DNA from: Nemertoderma westbladi
Taxonomy: Eukaryota; Xenacoelomorpha; Nemertodermatida; Nemertodermatidae
NCBI GenBank assembly: GCA_032718475.1
Contig: JAUCBJ010005466.1
Span: forward strand, 1 to 38,474
Length of the DNA: 38,474 nucleotides
Reading direction: 5' to 3'
Part shown: positions 1 to 13,130 of the stretch, piece by piece
Layout of the letters: each line of letters starts with the position of its first letter
Numbering within the stretch: the first letter of the stretch is position 1
The notes under the pieces: model-generated
Database searches by the model: none
Told to the model about the DNA's origin: nothing
The model's input: the letters and a program-made list of their open reading frames with translations, nothing else
Translations under genes and position numbers: made by a program

Positions 1-1315
1 AGCAGAAGTACCGGTTTAACAGTTTTACCGGTCACTACGGTATTTTGCAACCTTATTGCTTACTGCAATAAGATCGTAACTGTTACTGTTCGCGCTTTTG
101 AAGACCTTTAGCAGTTTAACCTGCCAAAATTTATATGTCTTTTAGTTAATTAACACACCTTTAGCATACGACAATATTTTATGCTAATAAACAAAACATT
201 AGCCGAAGCCAGCCCATGCGCGATCATTCACCCGATGGATCTACACCCGGGAGGCTGAATTCGGATGCTTAGATTTTATTATTGCAGTGTAAGGTTGCAG
301 TGTAAGCCTACTGTATTATTCGATTGATCGCTAATATGTAATTTCTGACAGATATTATTAACTTTCGGGAAATATTAACAGTTCCTTTAGGACGTGGCGC
401 TCTATCTATTTAAACAGAGCTAGGACTTATACTAAACGCAACGATAAGGCTTATGATTAAAGTATAAGTCGCATTCTTTAGGAAATGCTTTGTTACCAGT
501 CACATCACACTCACAATCATGCACACTATTCTGCCGACCGTCAGTATATTTGATCACACATAAAGAGAACAGCAATTGACTCAGGTAGTGTCTACTAAAT
601 AACATTAGATTCAATACACACCACATTGATATAAATCGCAATTGTTATATATAGCCTGTCTCTCTAACCTGTAGTGTATCAAGAAATTGGGAAATTTGGG
701 TGATTTATCAATATTCTCCAAATGACAATATTTCATCAACAAATCGATACAATTAATAACTGACGGTAAATAGCAGTACAAACAATATGATTAGTGCAGT
801 TAAATTAAGTGAGGTAACACTGCCGGTAACAGTTATACTTTCTATAATCTAAGCAGTTTACTAGAGTTCTTCCCAAAAAGCCGGTGTTTCTGGCTTAGAC
901 AGCAATAACAACAAAGTATCAAGTAAGGCAGTAAGACTGAACACTCTCCTTATGATCGGCTGAAAAGCTACACGTCGACAGGAAAAATCGCTCTGATTGG
1001 CTCAAGCCAAACAAAGAACTATGCGTCCAATGGCTGTTTCCATGTCAGCAACCAGCTGTTAGATGTCGTAATATGAATCATCACGGCTAAGCTGTGAAAG
1101 GTAGTTGGTGCATTACAGGTTTTTTGCCTTACCATGTCCGCCAAAACACGTATATAGCAGAATGACTTTTATGTCCGTTAAAACACCTGTAACGGTACCT
1201 TGCGGGCGAGGGGAATATATATACAGTTAGAGAACCTTTTTAGAGTATTCCAGCGCCTGGGGGGAAACTGGATTGCGAAGCAAAAGGGGCCAGTTATATC
1301 CCACAGAAGCTTTTA
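1..1315. other. AT-rich unique flank left of the satellite
   Basis: I see no supported gene here. The stretch is AT-rich, with a GC-richer patch near 200-265 that has stops in all useful frames. Small local repeats are visible. The 13-mer TTGCAGTGTAAGG/C occurs twice back to back near 283-308. An imperfect pair, CATGTCCGCCAAAACAC near 1134 and TATGTCCGTTAAAACAC near 1171, lies just before the array. A 64-codon minus-strand reading frame from an ATG near 626 to 432 is the only open stretch of note and is treated as unproven. The sequence just before the array (about 1245-1315, with a run of six G) has no satellite units, so the left array edge is sharp. Confidence 0.6.
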
Positions 1316-4300
1316 CAGATATCTCACACAATGCATCGGCCCGCACCTACAGCACTGGGGGTGTGTGTAGACTGATATCTCACACATTGCTTCGGCCCGC
1401 ACCTACAGCACTGGGGGTGTGTGTAGACTGATATCTACCGCACCTACAGCACTGGGGGTGTGTGTAGACTGATATCTCCCGCACCTACAGCACTGGGGGT
1501 GTGTGTAGACTGATATCTCCCGCACCTACAGCACTGGGGGTTTGTGTAGACTGATATCTCCCGCACCTACAGCACTGGGGGTGTGTGTAGACTGATATTT
1601 TCCGCACCTACAGCACTGGGGGTGTGTGTAGACTGATATCTCCCGCACCTACAGCACTGGGGGTGTGTATAGACTGATATCTCCCGCACCTACAGCACTG
1701 GGGGTGTGTGTAGACTGATATCTCACACAATGCATCGGCCCGCACCTACAACACTGGGGGTGTGTGTAGACTGATATCTCACACAATGCATCGGCCCGCA
1801 CCTACAGCACTGGGGGTGTGTGTAGACTGATATCTCCCGCACCTACAGCACTGGGGGTGTGTGTAGACTGATATCTCACACAATGCATCGGCCCGCACCT
1901 ACAGCACTGGGGGTGTGTGTAGACTGATATCTCCCGCACCTACAGCACTGGGTGTGTGTGTAGACTGATATCTCACTCAATGCATCGGTCCGCACCTACA
2001 GCACTGGGGGTGTGTGTAGACTGATATCTCCCGCACCTACAGCACTGGGTGTGTGTGTAGACTGATATCTCACACAATGCATCGGCCCGCACCTACAGCA
2101 CTGGGGGTGTGTGTAGACTGATATCTCACACAATGTATCGGCCCGCACCTACAGCACTGGGGGTGTGTGTAGACTGATATCTCCCTCACCTACAGCAATG
2201 GGGGTGTGTGTAGACTGATATCTCCCGCACCTACAGCACTGGGGGTGTGTGTAGACTGATATCTCCCGCACCTACAGCACTGGGGGTGTGTGTAGACTGA
2301 TATCTCCCGCACCTACAGCACTGGGGGTGTGTGTAGACTGATATCTCCCGCACCTACAGCACTGGGGGTGTGTGTAGACTGATATCTCACACAATGCATC
2401 GGCCCGCACCTACAGCACTGGGGGTGTGTGTAGACTGATATCTCCCGCACCTACTGCACTGGGGGTATGTGTAGACTGATATCTCCCGCACCTACAGCAC
2501 TGGGGGTGTGTGTAGACTGATATCTCGCACAATGCATCGGCCCGCACCTACAGCACTGGGGGTGTGTGTAGACTGATATCTCACACAATGCATCGGCCCG
2601 CACCTACAGCACTGGGGGTGTGTGTAGACTGATATCTCACACAATGCATCGGCCCGCACCTACAGCACTGGGGGTGTGTGTAGACTGATATCTCCCGCAC
2701 CTACAGCACTGGGGGTGTGTGTAGACTGATATCTCACACAATGCATCGGCCCGCATCTACAGCACTGGGGGTGTGTGTAGACTGATATATCCCGCACCTA
2801 CAGCACTGGGGTTGTGTGTAGACTGATATCTCCCGCACCTACAGCACTGGGAGTGGGTGTAGACTGATATCTCCCGCACCTACTGCACTGGGGGTGTGTG
2901 TAGACTGATATCTCACACAATGCATCTGCCCGCACCTACAGAACTGGGGGTGTGTATAGACTGATATCTCCCGCACCTACAGCACTGGGGGTGTGTGTAG
3001 ACTGATATCTCACACAATGCATCGGCCCGCACCTACAACACTGGGGGTGTGTATAGACTGATATCTCCCGCACCTAGAGCACTGGGGGTGTGTGTAGACT
3101 GATATCTCACACAATGCATCGGCCCGCACCTACAGCACTGGGGGTGTGTATAGACTGATATCTCCCGCACCTACAGCACTGGGGGTGTGTGTAGAGTGAT
3201 ATCTCACACAATGCATCGGCCCGCACCTACAGCACGGGGGGTGTGTGTAGACTGATATCTCACACAATGCATCGGCCCGCACCTACAGCACTGGGGGTGT
3301 GTGTAGACTGATATCTTACACAATGCATCGGCCCGCACCTACAGCACTGGGGGTGTGTATAGACTGATATCTCCCGCACCTACAGCACTGGGGGTGTGTA
3401 TAGACTGATATCTCCCGCACCTACAGCACTGGGGGTGTGTATAGACTGATATCTCCCGCACCTACAGCACTGGGGGTGTGTGTAGACTGATATCTCCCGC
3501 ACCTACAGCACTGGGAGTGTGTGTAGACTGATATCTCACACAATGCATCGGCCCGCACCTACAGCACTGGGGGTGTGTATAGACTGATATCTCCCGCACC
3601 TACAGCACTGGGGGTGTGTGTAGACTGATATCTCCCGCACCTACAGCACTGGGAGTGTGTGTAGACTGATATCTCACACAATGCTTCGGCCCGCACCTAC
3701 AGCACTGGGGGTGTGTGTAGACTGATATCTCCCGCACCTACAGCATTGGGGGTGTGTGTAGACTGATATCTCACACAATGCTTCGGCCCGCACCTACAGC
3801 ACTGGGGGTGTGTGTAGACTGATATCTCCCGCACCTACAGCACTGGGGGTGTGTGTAGACTGATATCTCACACAATGCTTCGGCCCGCACCTACAGCACT
3901 GGGGGTGTGTGTAGACTGATATCTCCCGCACCTACAACACTGGGGGTGTGTGTAGACTGATATCTCACACACCTACAGCACTGGGGATGTGTATAGACTG
4001 ATATCTCCCGCACCTACAGCACTGGGGGTGTGTGTAGACTGATATCTCCCGCACCTACAGCATTGGGGGTGTGTGTAGACTGATATCTCACACAATGCTT
4101 CGGCCCGCACCTACAGCACTGGGGGTGTGTGTAGACTGATATCTCCCGCACCTACAGCACTGGGGGTGTGTGTAGACTGATATCTCACACAATGCTTCGG
4201 CCCGCACCTACAGCACTGGGGGTGTGTGTAGACTGATATCTCCCGCACCTACAACACTGGGGGTGTGTGTAGACTGATATCTCACACACCTACAGCACTG

Positions 4301-7300
4301 GGGATGTGTATAGACTGATATCTCCCGCACCTACAGCACTGGGGGTGTGTGTAGACTGATATCTCCCGCACCTACATCACTGGGGGTTTGTGTAGACTGA
4401 TATCTCACACAATGCATCGGCCCGCACCTACAGCACTGGGGGTGTGTGTAGACTGATATCTCCCGCACCTACAGCACTGGGGGTGTGTGTAGACTGATAT
4501 CTCCCGCACCTACAGCACTGGGGGTGTGTGTAGACTGATATCTCCCGCACCTACAGCACTGGGGGTGTGTGTAGACTGATATCTCACTCAATGCATCGGC
4601 CCGCACCTACAGCACTGGGGGTCTGTGTAGACTGATATCTCACACACCTACAGCACTGGGGGTGTGTGTAGACTGATATCTCCCGCACCTACAGCACTGG
4701 GGGTGTGTGTAGACTGATATCTCACTCAATGCATCGGCCCGCACCTACAGCACTGGGGGTCTGTGTAGACTGATATCTCACACACCTACAGCACTGGGGG
4801 TGTGTGTAGACTGATATCTCCCGCACCTACATCACTGGGGGTTTGTGTAGACTGATATCTCACACAATGCATCGGCCCGCACCTACAGCACTGGGGGTGT
4901 GTGTAGACTGATATCTCCCGCACCTACAGCACTGGGGGTGTGTGTAGACTGATATCTCCCGCACCTACAGCACTGGGGGTGTGTGTAGACTGATATCTCA
5001 CTCAATGCATCGGCCCGCACCTACAGCACTGGGGGTCTGTGTAGACTGATATCTCACACACCTACAGCACTGGGGGTGTGTGTAGACTGATATCTCCCGC
5101 ACCTACAGCACTGGGGGTGTGTGTAGACTGATATCTCACACAATGCATCGGCCCGCACCTACAGCACTGGGGGTGTGTGTAGACTGATATCTCCCGCACC
5201 TACAGCACTGGGGGTGTGTGTAGACTGATATCTCACACAATGCATCGGCCCGCACCTACAGCACTGGGGGTGTGTGTAGACTGATATCTCCCGCACCTAC
5301 AGCACTGGGTGTGTGTGTAGACTGATATCTCACTCAATGCATCGGCACGCACCTACAGCACTGGGGGTGTGTGTAGACTGATATCCCCCGCACCTTCAGC
5401 ACTGGGTGTATGTGTAGACTGATATCTCACACAATGCATCGGCCCGCACCTACAGCACTGGGGGTGTGTGTAGACTGATATCTCACACAATGTATCGGCC
5501 CGCACCTACAGCACTGGGGGTGTGTGTAGACTGATATCTCCCTCACCTACAGCACTGGGGGTGTGTGTAGACTGATATCTCCCGCACCTACAGCACTGGG
5601 GGTGTGTGTAGACTGATATCTCCCGCACCTACAGCACTGGGGGTGTGTGTAGACTGATATCTCCCGCACCTACAGCACTGGGGGTTTGTGTAGACTGATA
5701 TCTCCCGCACCTACAGCAATGGGGGTGTGTGTAGACTGATATCTCACACAATGCATCTGCCCGCACCTACAGCACTGGGGGTGTGTGTAGACTGATATCT
5801 CCCGCACCTACTGCACTGGGGGTATGTGTAGACTGATATCTCCCGCACCTACAGCACTGGGGGTGTGTGTAGGCTGATATCTCGCACAATGCATCGGCCC
5901 GCACCTACAACACTGGGGGTGTGTGTAGACTGATATCTCACACAATGCATCGGCCCGCACCTACAGCACTGGGGGTGTGTGTAGACTGATATCTCACACA
6001 ATGCATCGGCCCGCACCTACAGCACTGGGGGTGTGTGTAGACTGATATCTCCCGCACCTACAGCACTGGGGGTGTGTGTAGACTGATATCTCACACAATG
6101 CATCGGCCCGCATCTACAGCACTGGGGGTGTGTGTAGACTGATATCTCCCGCACCTACAGCACTGGGGGTGTGTGTAGACTGATATCTCCCGCACCTACA
6201 GCACTGGGAGTGGGTGTGTAGACTGATATCTCCCGCACCTACTGCACTGGGGGTGTGTGTAGACTGATATCTCACACAATGCATCGGCCCGCACCTACAG
6301 AACTGGGGGTGTGTATAGACTGATATCTCCCGCACCTACAGCACTGGGGGTGTGTGTAGACTGATATCTCACACAATGCATCGGCGCGCACCTACAACAC
6401 TGGGGGTGTGTATAGACTGATATCTCCCGCACCTACAGCACTGGGGGTGTGTGTAGACTGATATCTCACACAATGCATCGGCCCGCACCTACAGCACTGG
6501 GGGTGTGTATAGACTGATATCTCCCGCACCTAGAGCACTGGGGGTGTGTGTAGACTGATATCTCACACAATGCATCGGCCCGCACCTACAGCACTGGGGG
6601 TGTGTATAGACTGATATCTCCCGCACCTACAGCACTGGGGGTGTGTGTAAAGTGATATCTTACACAATGCATCGGCCCGCACCTACAGCACTGGGGGTGT
6701 GTGTAGACTGATATCTCCCGCACCTACAGCACTGGGGGTGTGTGTAGACTGATATCTCACACAATGCATCGGCCCGCACATACAGCACTGGGGGTGTGTA
6801 TAGACTGATATCTCCCGCACCTACAGCACTGGGGGTGTGTATAGACTGATATCTCCCGCACCTACAGCACTGGGGGTGTGTGTAGACTGATATCTCCCGC
6901 ACCTACAGCACTGGGGGTGTGTGTAGACTGATATCTCACACAATGCATCGGCTCGCACCTACAGCACTGGGGGTGTGTATAGACTGATATCTCCCGCACC
7001 TACAGCACTGGGGGTGTGTTTAGACTGATATCTCCCGCACCTACAGCACTGGGGGTGTGTGTAGACTGATATCTCACACAATGCATCGGCCCGCACCTAC
7101 AGCACTGGGGGTGTGTATAGACTGATATCTCACACAATGTATCGGCCCGCACCTACAGCACTGGGGGTGTGTGTAGACTGATATCTCCCTCACCTACAGC
7201 AATGGGGGTGTGTGTAGACTGATATCTCCCGCACCTACAGCACTGGGGGTGTGTGTAGACTGATATCTCCCGCACCTACAGCACTGGGGGTGTGTGTAGA

Positions 7301-9999
7301 CTGATATCTCCCGCACCTACAGCACTGGGGGTGTGTGTAGACTGATATCTCCCGCACCTACAGCACTGGGGGTGTGTGTAGACTGATATCTCACACAATG
7401 CATCGGCCCGCACCTACAGCACTGGGGGTGTGTGTAGACTGATATCTCCCGCACCTACTGCACTGGGGGTATGTGTAGACTGATATCTCCCGCACCTACA
7501 GCACTGGGGGTGTGTGTAGACTGATATCTCGCACAATGCATCGGCCCGCACCTACAGCACTGGGGGTGTGTGTAGACTGATATCTCACACAATGCATCGG
7601 CCCGCACCTACAGCACTGGGGGTGTGTGTAGACTGATATCTCACACAATGCATCGGCCCGCACCTACAGCACTGGGGGTGTGTGTAGACTGATATCTCCC
7701 GCACCTACAGCACTGGGGGTGTGTGTAGACTGATATCTCACACAATGCATCGGCCCGCATCTACAGCACTGGGGGTGTGTGTAGACTGATATATCCCGCA
7801 CCTACAGCACTGGGGTTGTGTGTAGACTGATATCTCCCGCACCTACAGCACTGGGAGTGGGTGTAGACTGATATCTCCCGCACCTACTGCACTGGGGGTG
7901 TTTGTAGACTGATATCTCACACAATGCATCTGCCCGCACCTACAGAACTGGGGGTGTGTATAGACTGATATCTCCAGCACCTACAGCACTGGGGGTGTGT
8001 GTAGACTGATATCTCACACAATGCATCGGCCCGCACCTACAACACTGGGGGTGTGTATAGACTGATATCTCCCGCACCTACAGCACTGGGGGTGTGTGTA
8101 GACTGATATCTCACACAATGCATCGGCCCGCACCTACAGCACTGGGGGTGTGTATAGACTGATATCTCCCGCACCTAGAGCACTGGGGGTGTGTGTAGAC
8201 TGATATCTCACACAATGCATCGGCCCGCACCTACAGCACTGGGGGTGTGTATAGACTGATATCTCCCGCACCTACAGCACTGGGGGTGTGTGTAGAGTGA
8301 TATCTTACACAATGCATCGGCCCGCACCTACAGCACTGGGGGTGTGTGTAGACTGATATCTCACACAATGCATCGGCCCGCACCTACAGCACTGGGGGTG
8401 TGTGTAGACTGATAGCTCCCGCACCTACAGCACTGGGGGTGTGTGTAGACTGATATCTCACACAATGACTGGGGGTGTGTGTAGACTGATATCTCCCGCA
8501 CCTACAGCACTGGGGGTGTGTGTAGACTGATATCTCACACAATGCATCGGCCCGCACCTACAGCACTGGGGGTGTGTGTAGACTGATATCTCCCGCACCT
8601 ACAGCACTGGGGGTGTGTGTAGACTGATATCTCACACAATGCATCGGCCCGCACCTACAGCACTGGGGGTGTGTGTAGACTGATAGCTCCCGCACCTACA
8701 GCACTGGGGGTGTGTGTAGACTGATATCTCCCGCACCTACAGCACTGGGGGTGTGTGTAGACTGATATCTCACACAATGCATCGGCCCGCACCTACAGCA
8801 CTGGGGGTGTGTGTAGACTGATATCTCCCGCACCTACAGCACTGGGGGTGTGTGTAGACTGATATCTCACACAATGCATCGGCCCGCACCTACAGCACTG
8901 GGGGTGTGTGTAGACTGATAGCTCCCGCACCTACAGCACTGGGGGTGTGTGTAGACTGATATCTCCCGCACCTACAGCACTGGGGGTGTGTGTAGACTGA
9001 TATCTCCCGCACCTACAGCACTGGGGGTGTGTGTAGACTGATATCTCCCGCACCTACAGCACTGGGGGTGTGTGTAGACTGATATGCTCCCGCACCTACA
9101 GCACTGGGGGTGTGTGTAGACTGATATCTCCCGCACCTACTGCACTGGGGGTGTGTGTAGACTGATATCTCACACAATGCATCTGCCCGCACCTACAGAA
9201 CTGGGGGTGTGTATAGACTGATATCTCCCGCACCTACAGCACTGGGGGTGTGTGTAGACTGATATCTCACACAATGCATCGGCCCGCACCTACAACACTG
9301 GGGGTGTGTATAGACTGATATCTCCCGCACCTACAGCACTGGGGGTGTGTGTAGACTGATATCTCACACAATGCATCGGCCCGCACCTACAGCACTGGGG
9401 GTGTGTATAGACTGATATCTCCCGCACCTAGAGCACTGGGGGTGTGTGTAGACTGATATCTCACACAATGCATCGGCCCGCACCTACAGCACTGGGGGTG
9501 TGTATAGACTGATATCTCCCGCACCTACAGCACTGGGGGTGTGTGTAGAGTGATATCTTACACAATGCATCGGCCCGCACCTACAGCACTGGGGGTGTGT
9601 GTAGACTGATATCTCACACAATGCATCGGCCCGCACCTACAGCACTGGGGGTGTGTGTAGACTGATAGCTCCCGCACCTACAGCACTGGGGGTGTGTGTA
9701 GACTGATATCTCACACAATGACTGGGGGTGTGTGTAGACTGATATCTCCCGCACCTACAGCACTGGGGGTGTGTGTAGACTGATATCTCACACAATGCAT
9801 CGGCCCGCACCTACAGCACTGGGGGTGTGTGTAGACTGATATCTCCCGCACCTACAGCACTGGGGGTGTGTGTAGACTGATATCTCACACAATGCATCGG
9901 CCCGCACCTACAGCACTGGGGGTGTGTGTAGACTGATATCTCACACAATGCATCGGCCCGCACCTACAGCACTGGGGGTGTGTGTAGACTGATATCTCC

Positions 10000-12900
10000 C
10001 GCACCTACAGCACTGGGGGTGTGTGTAGACTGATATCTCACACAATGCATCGGCCCGCACCTACAGCACTGGGGGTGTGTGTAGACTGATATCTCCCGCA
10101 CCTACAGCACTGGGGGTGTGTGTAGACTGATATCTCCCGCACCTACAGCACTGGGGGTGTGTGTAGACTGATATCTCCCGCACCTACAGCACTGGGGGTG
10201 TGTGTAGACTGATATCTCCCGCACCTACAGCACTGGGGGTGTGTGTAGACTGATATCTCACACAATGCATCGGCCCGCACCTACAGCACTGGGGGTGTGT
10301 GTAGACTGATATCTCCCGCACCTACAGCACTGGGGGTGTGTGTAGACTGATATCTCACACATTGCTTCGGCCCGCACCTACAGCACTGGGGGTGTGTGTA
10401 GACTGATATCTCCCGCACCTACAGCACTGGGGGTGTGTGTAGACTGATATCTCCCGCACCTACAGCACTGGGGGTGTGTGTAGACTGATATCTCCCGCAC
10501 CTACAGCACTGGGGGTGTGTGTAGACTGATATCTCACACAATGCATCGGCCCGCACCTACAGCACTGGGGGTGTGTGTAGACTGATATCTCCCGCACCTA
10601 CAGCACTGGGGGTGTGTGTAGACTGATATCTCCCGCACCTACAGCACTGGGGGTGTGTGTAGACTGATATCTCCCGCACCTACAGCACTGGGGGTGTGTG
10701 TAGACTGATATCTCCCGCACCTACAGCACTGGGGGTGTGTGTAGACTGATATCTCCCGCACCTACAGCACTGGGGGTGTGTGTAGACTGATATCTCCCGC
10801 ACCTACAGCACTGGGGGTGTGTGTAGACTGATATCTCACACAATGCATCGGCCCGCACCTACAGCACTGGGGGTGTGTGTAGACTGATATCTCCCGCACC
10901 TACAGCACTGGGGGTGTGTGTAGACTGATATCTCCCGCACCTACAGCACTGGGGGTGTGTGTAGACTGATATCTCACACAATGCATCGGCCCGCACCTAC
11001 AGCACTGGGGGTGTGTGTAGACTGATATCTCCCGCACCTACAGCACTGGGGGTGTGTGTAGACTGATATCTCCCGCACCTACAGCACTGGGGGTGTGTGT
11101 AGACTGATATCTCCCGCACCTACAGCACTGGGGGTGTGTGTAGACTGATATCTCACAATGCATCGGCCCGCACCTACAGCACTGGGGGTGTGTGTAGACT
11201 GATATCTCACACATTGCTTCGGCCCGCACCTACAGCACTGGGGGTGTGTGTAGACTGATATCTCCCGCACCTACAGCACTGGGGGTGTGTGTAGACTGAT
11301 ATCTCCCGCACCTACAGCACTGGGGGTTTGTGTAGACTGATATCTCCCGCACCTACAGCACTGGGGGTGTGTGTAGACTGATATCTCCCGCACCTACAGC
11401 ACTGGGGGTGTGTGTAGACTGATATCTCCCGCACCTACAGCACTGGGGGTGTGTGTAGACTGATATCTCCCGCACCTACAGCACTGGGGGTGTGTGTAGA
11501 CTGATATCTCCCGCACCTACAGCACTGGGGGTGTGTGTAGACTGATATCTCCCGCACCTACAGCACTGGGGGTGTGTGTAGACTGATATCTCACACAATG
11601 CATCGGCCCGCACCTACAGCACTGGGGGTGTGTGTAGACTGATATCTCCCGCACCTACAGCACTGGGGGTGTGTGTAGACTGATATCTCCCGCACCTACA
11701 GCACTGGGGGTGTGTGTAGACTGATATCTCCCGCACCTACAGCACTGGGGGTGTGTGTAGACTGATATCTCCCGCACCTACAGCACTGGGGGTGTGTGTA
11801 GACTGATATCTCCCGCACCTACAGCACTGGGGGTGTGTGTAGACTGATATCTCCCGCACCTACAGCACTGGGGGTGTGTGTAGACTGATATCTCACACAA
11901 TGCATCGGCCCGCACCTACAGCACTGGGGGTGTGTATAGACTGATACCTCCCGCACCTACAACACTGGGGGTGTGTGTAGACTGATATCTCCCGCACCTA
12001 CAACACTGGGGGTGTGTGTAGACTGATATCTCCCGCACCTACAGCACTGGGGGTGTGTGTAGACTGATATCTCACACAATGCATCGGCCCGCACCTACAG
12101 CACTGGGGGTGTGTATAGACTGATATCTCCCGCACCTACAGCACTGGGGGTGTGTGTAGACTGATATCTCCCGCACCTACAGCACTGGGGGTGTGTGTAG
12201 ACTGATATCTCACACAATGCATCGGCCCGCACCTACAGCACTGGGGGTGTGTATAGACTGATACCTCCCGCACCTACAGCACTGGGGGTGTGTGTAGACT
12301 GATATCTCCCGCACCTACAGCACTGGGGATGTGTATAGACTGATACCTCCCGCACCTACAGCACTGGGGGTGTGTGTAGACTGATATCTCCCGCACCTAC
12401 AGCACTGGGGGTGTGTGTAGACTGATATCTCACACAATGCATCGGCCCGCACCTACAGCACTGGGGGTGTGTATAGACTGATACCTCCCGCACCTACAAC
12501 ACTGGGGGTGTGTGTAGACTGATATCTCCCGCACCTACAGCACTGGGGGTGTGTGTAGACTGATATCTCACACAATGCATCGGCCCGCACCTACAGCACT
12601 GGGGGTGTGTGTAGACTGATATCTCCCGCACCTACAGCACTGGGGGTGTGTGTAGACTGATATCTCCCGCACCTACAGCACTGGGGGTGTGTGTAGACTG
12701 ATATCTCCCGCACCTACAGCACTGGGGGTGTGTGTAGACTGATATCTCCCGCACCTACAGCACTGGGGGTGTGTGTAGACTGATATCTCCCGCACCTACA
12801 GCACTGGGGGTGTGTGTAGACTGATATCTCACACAATGCATCGGCCCGCACCTACAGCACTGGGGGTGTGTATAGACTGATATCTCACACAATGCATCGG

Positions 12901-13130
12901 CCCGCACCTACAGCACTGGGGGTGTGTGTAGACTGATATCTCACACAATGCATCGGCCCGCACCTACAACACTGGGGGTGTGTGTAGACTGATATCTCAC
13001 ACAATGCATCGGCCCGCACCTACAGCACTGGGGGTGTGTGTAGACTGATATCTCCCGCACCTACAGCACTGGGGGTGTGTGTAGACTGATATCTCACACA
13101 ATGCATCGGCCCGCACCTACAGCACTGGGG
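10000..13130. repeat. Most homogeneous core of the satellite
   Basis: Within the array this stretch has the longest runs of consensus S units and consensus L units, with few private substitutions. Its main polymorphisms are GTGTATAG and CTACAACAC. Low divergence in the interior compared with the right margin is what repeated unequal crossing-over or gene conversion would produce. The boundaries given are approximate and were judged by eye. Confidence 0.6.

Noticed and set aside
432-641. Minus-strand small secreted Cys-containing protein
   Set aside because: The true ATG is near 626, giving 64 codons with a hydrophobic start and a few cysteines. It has AT-driven composition, no family motif, no clear splice sites and no polyadenylation context. 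It is possible but unsupported.
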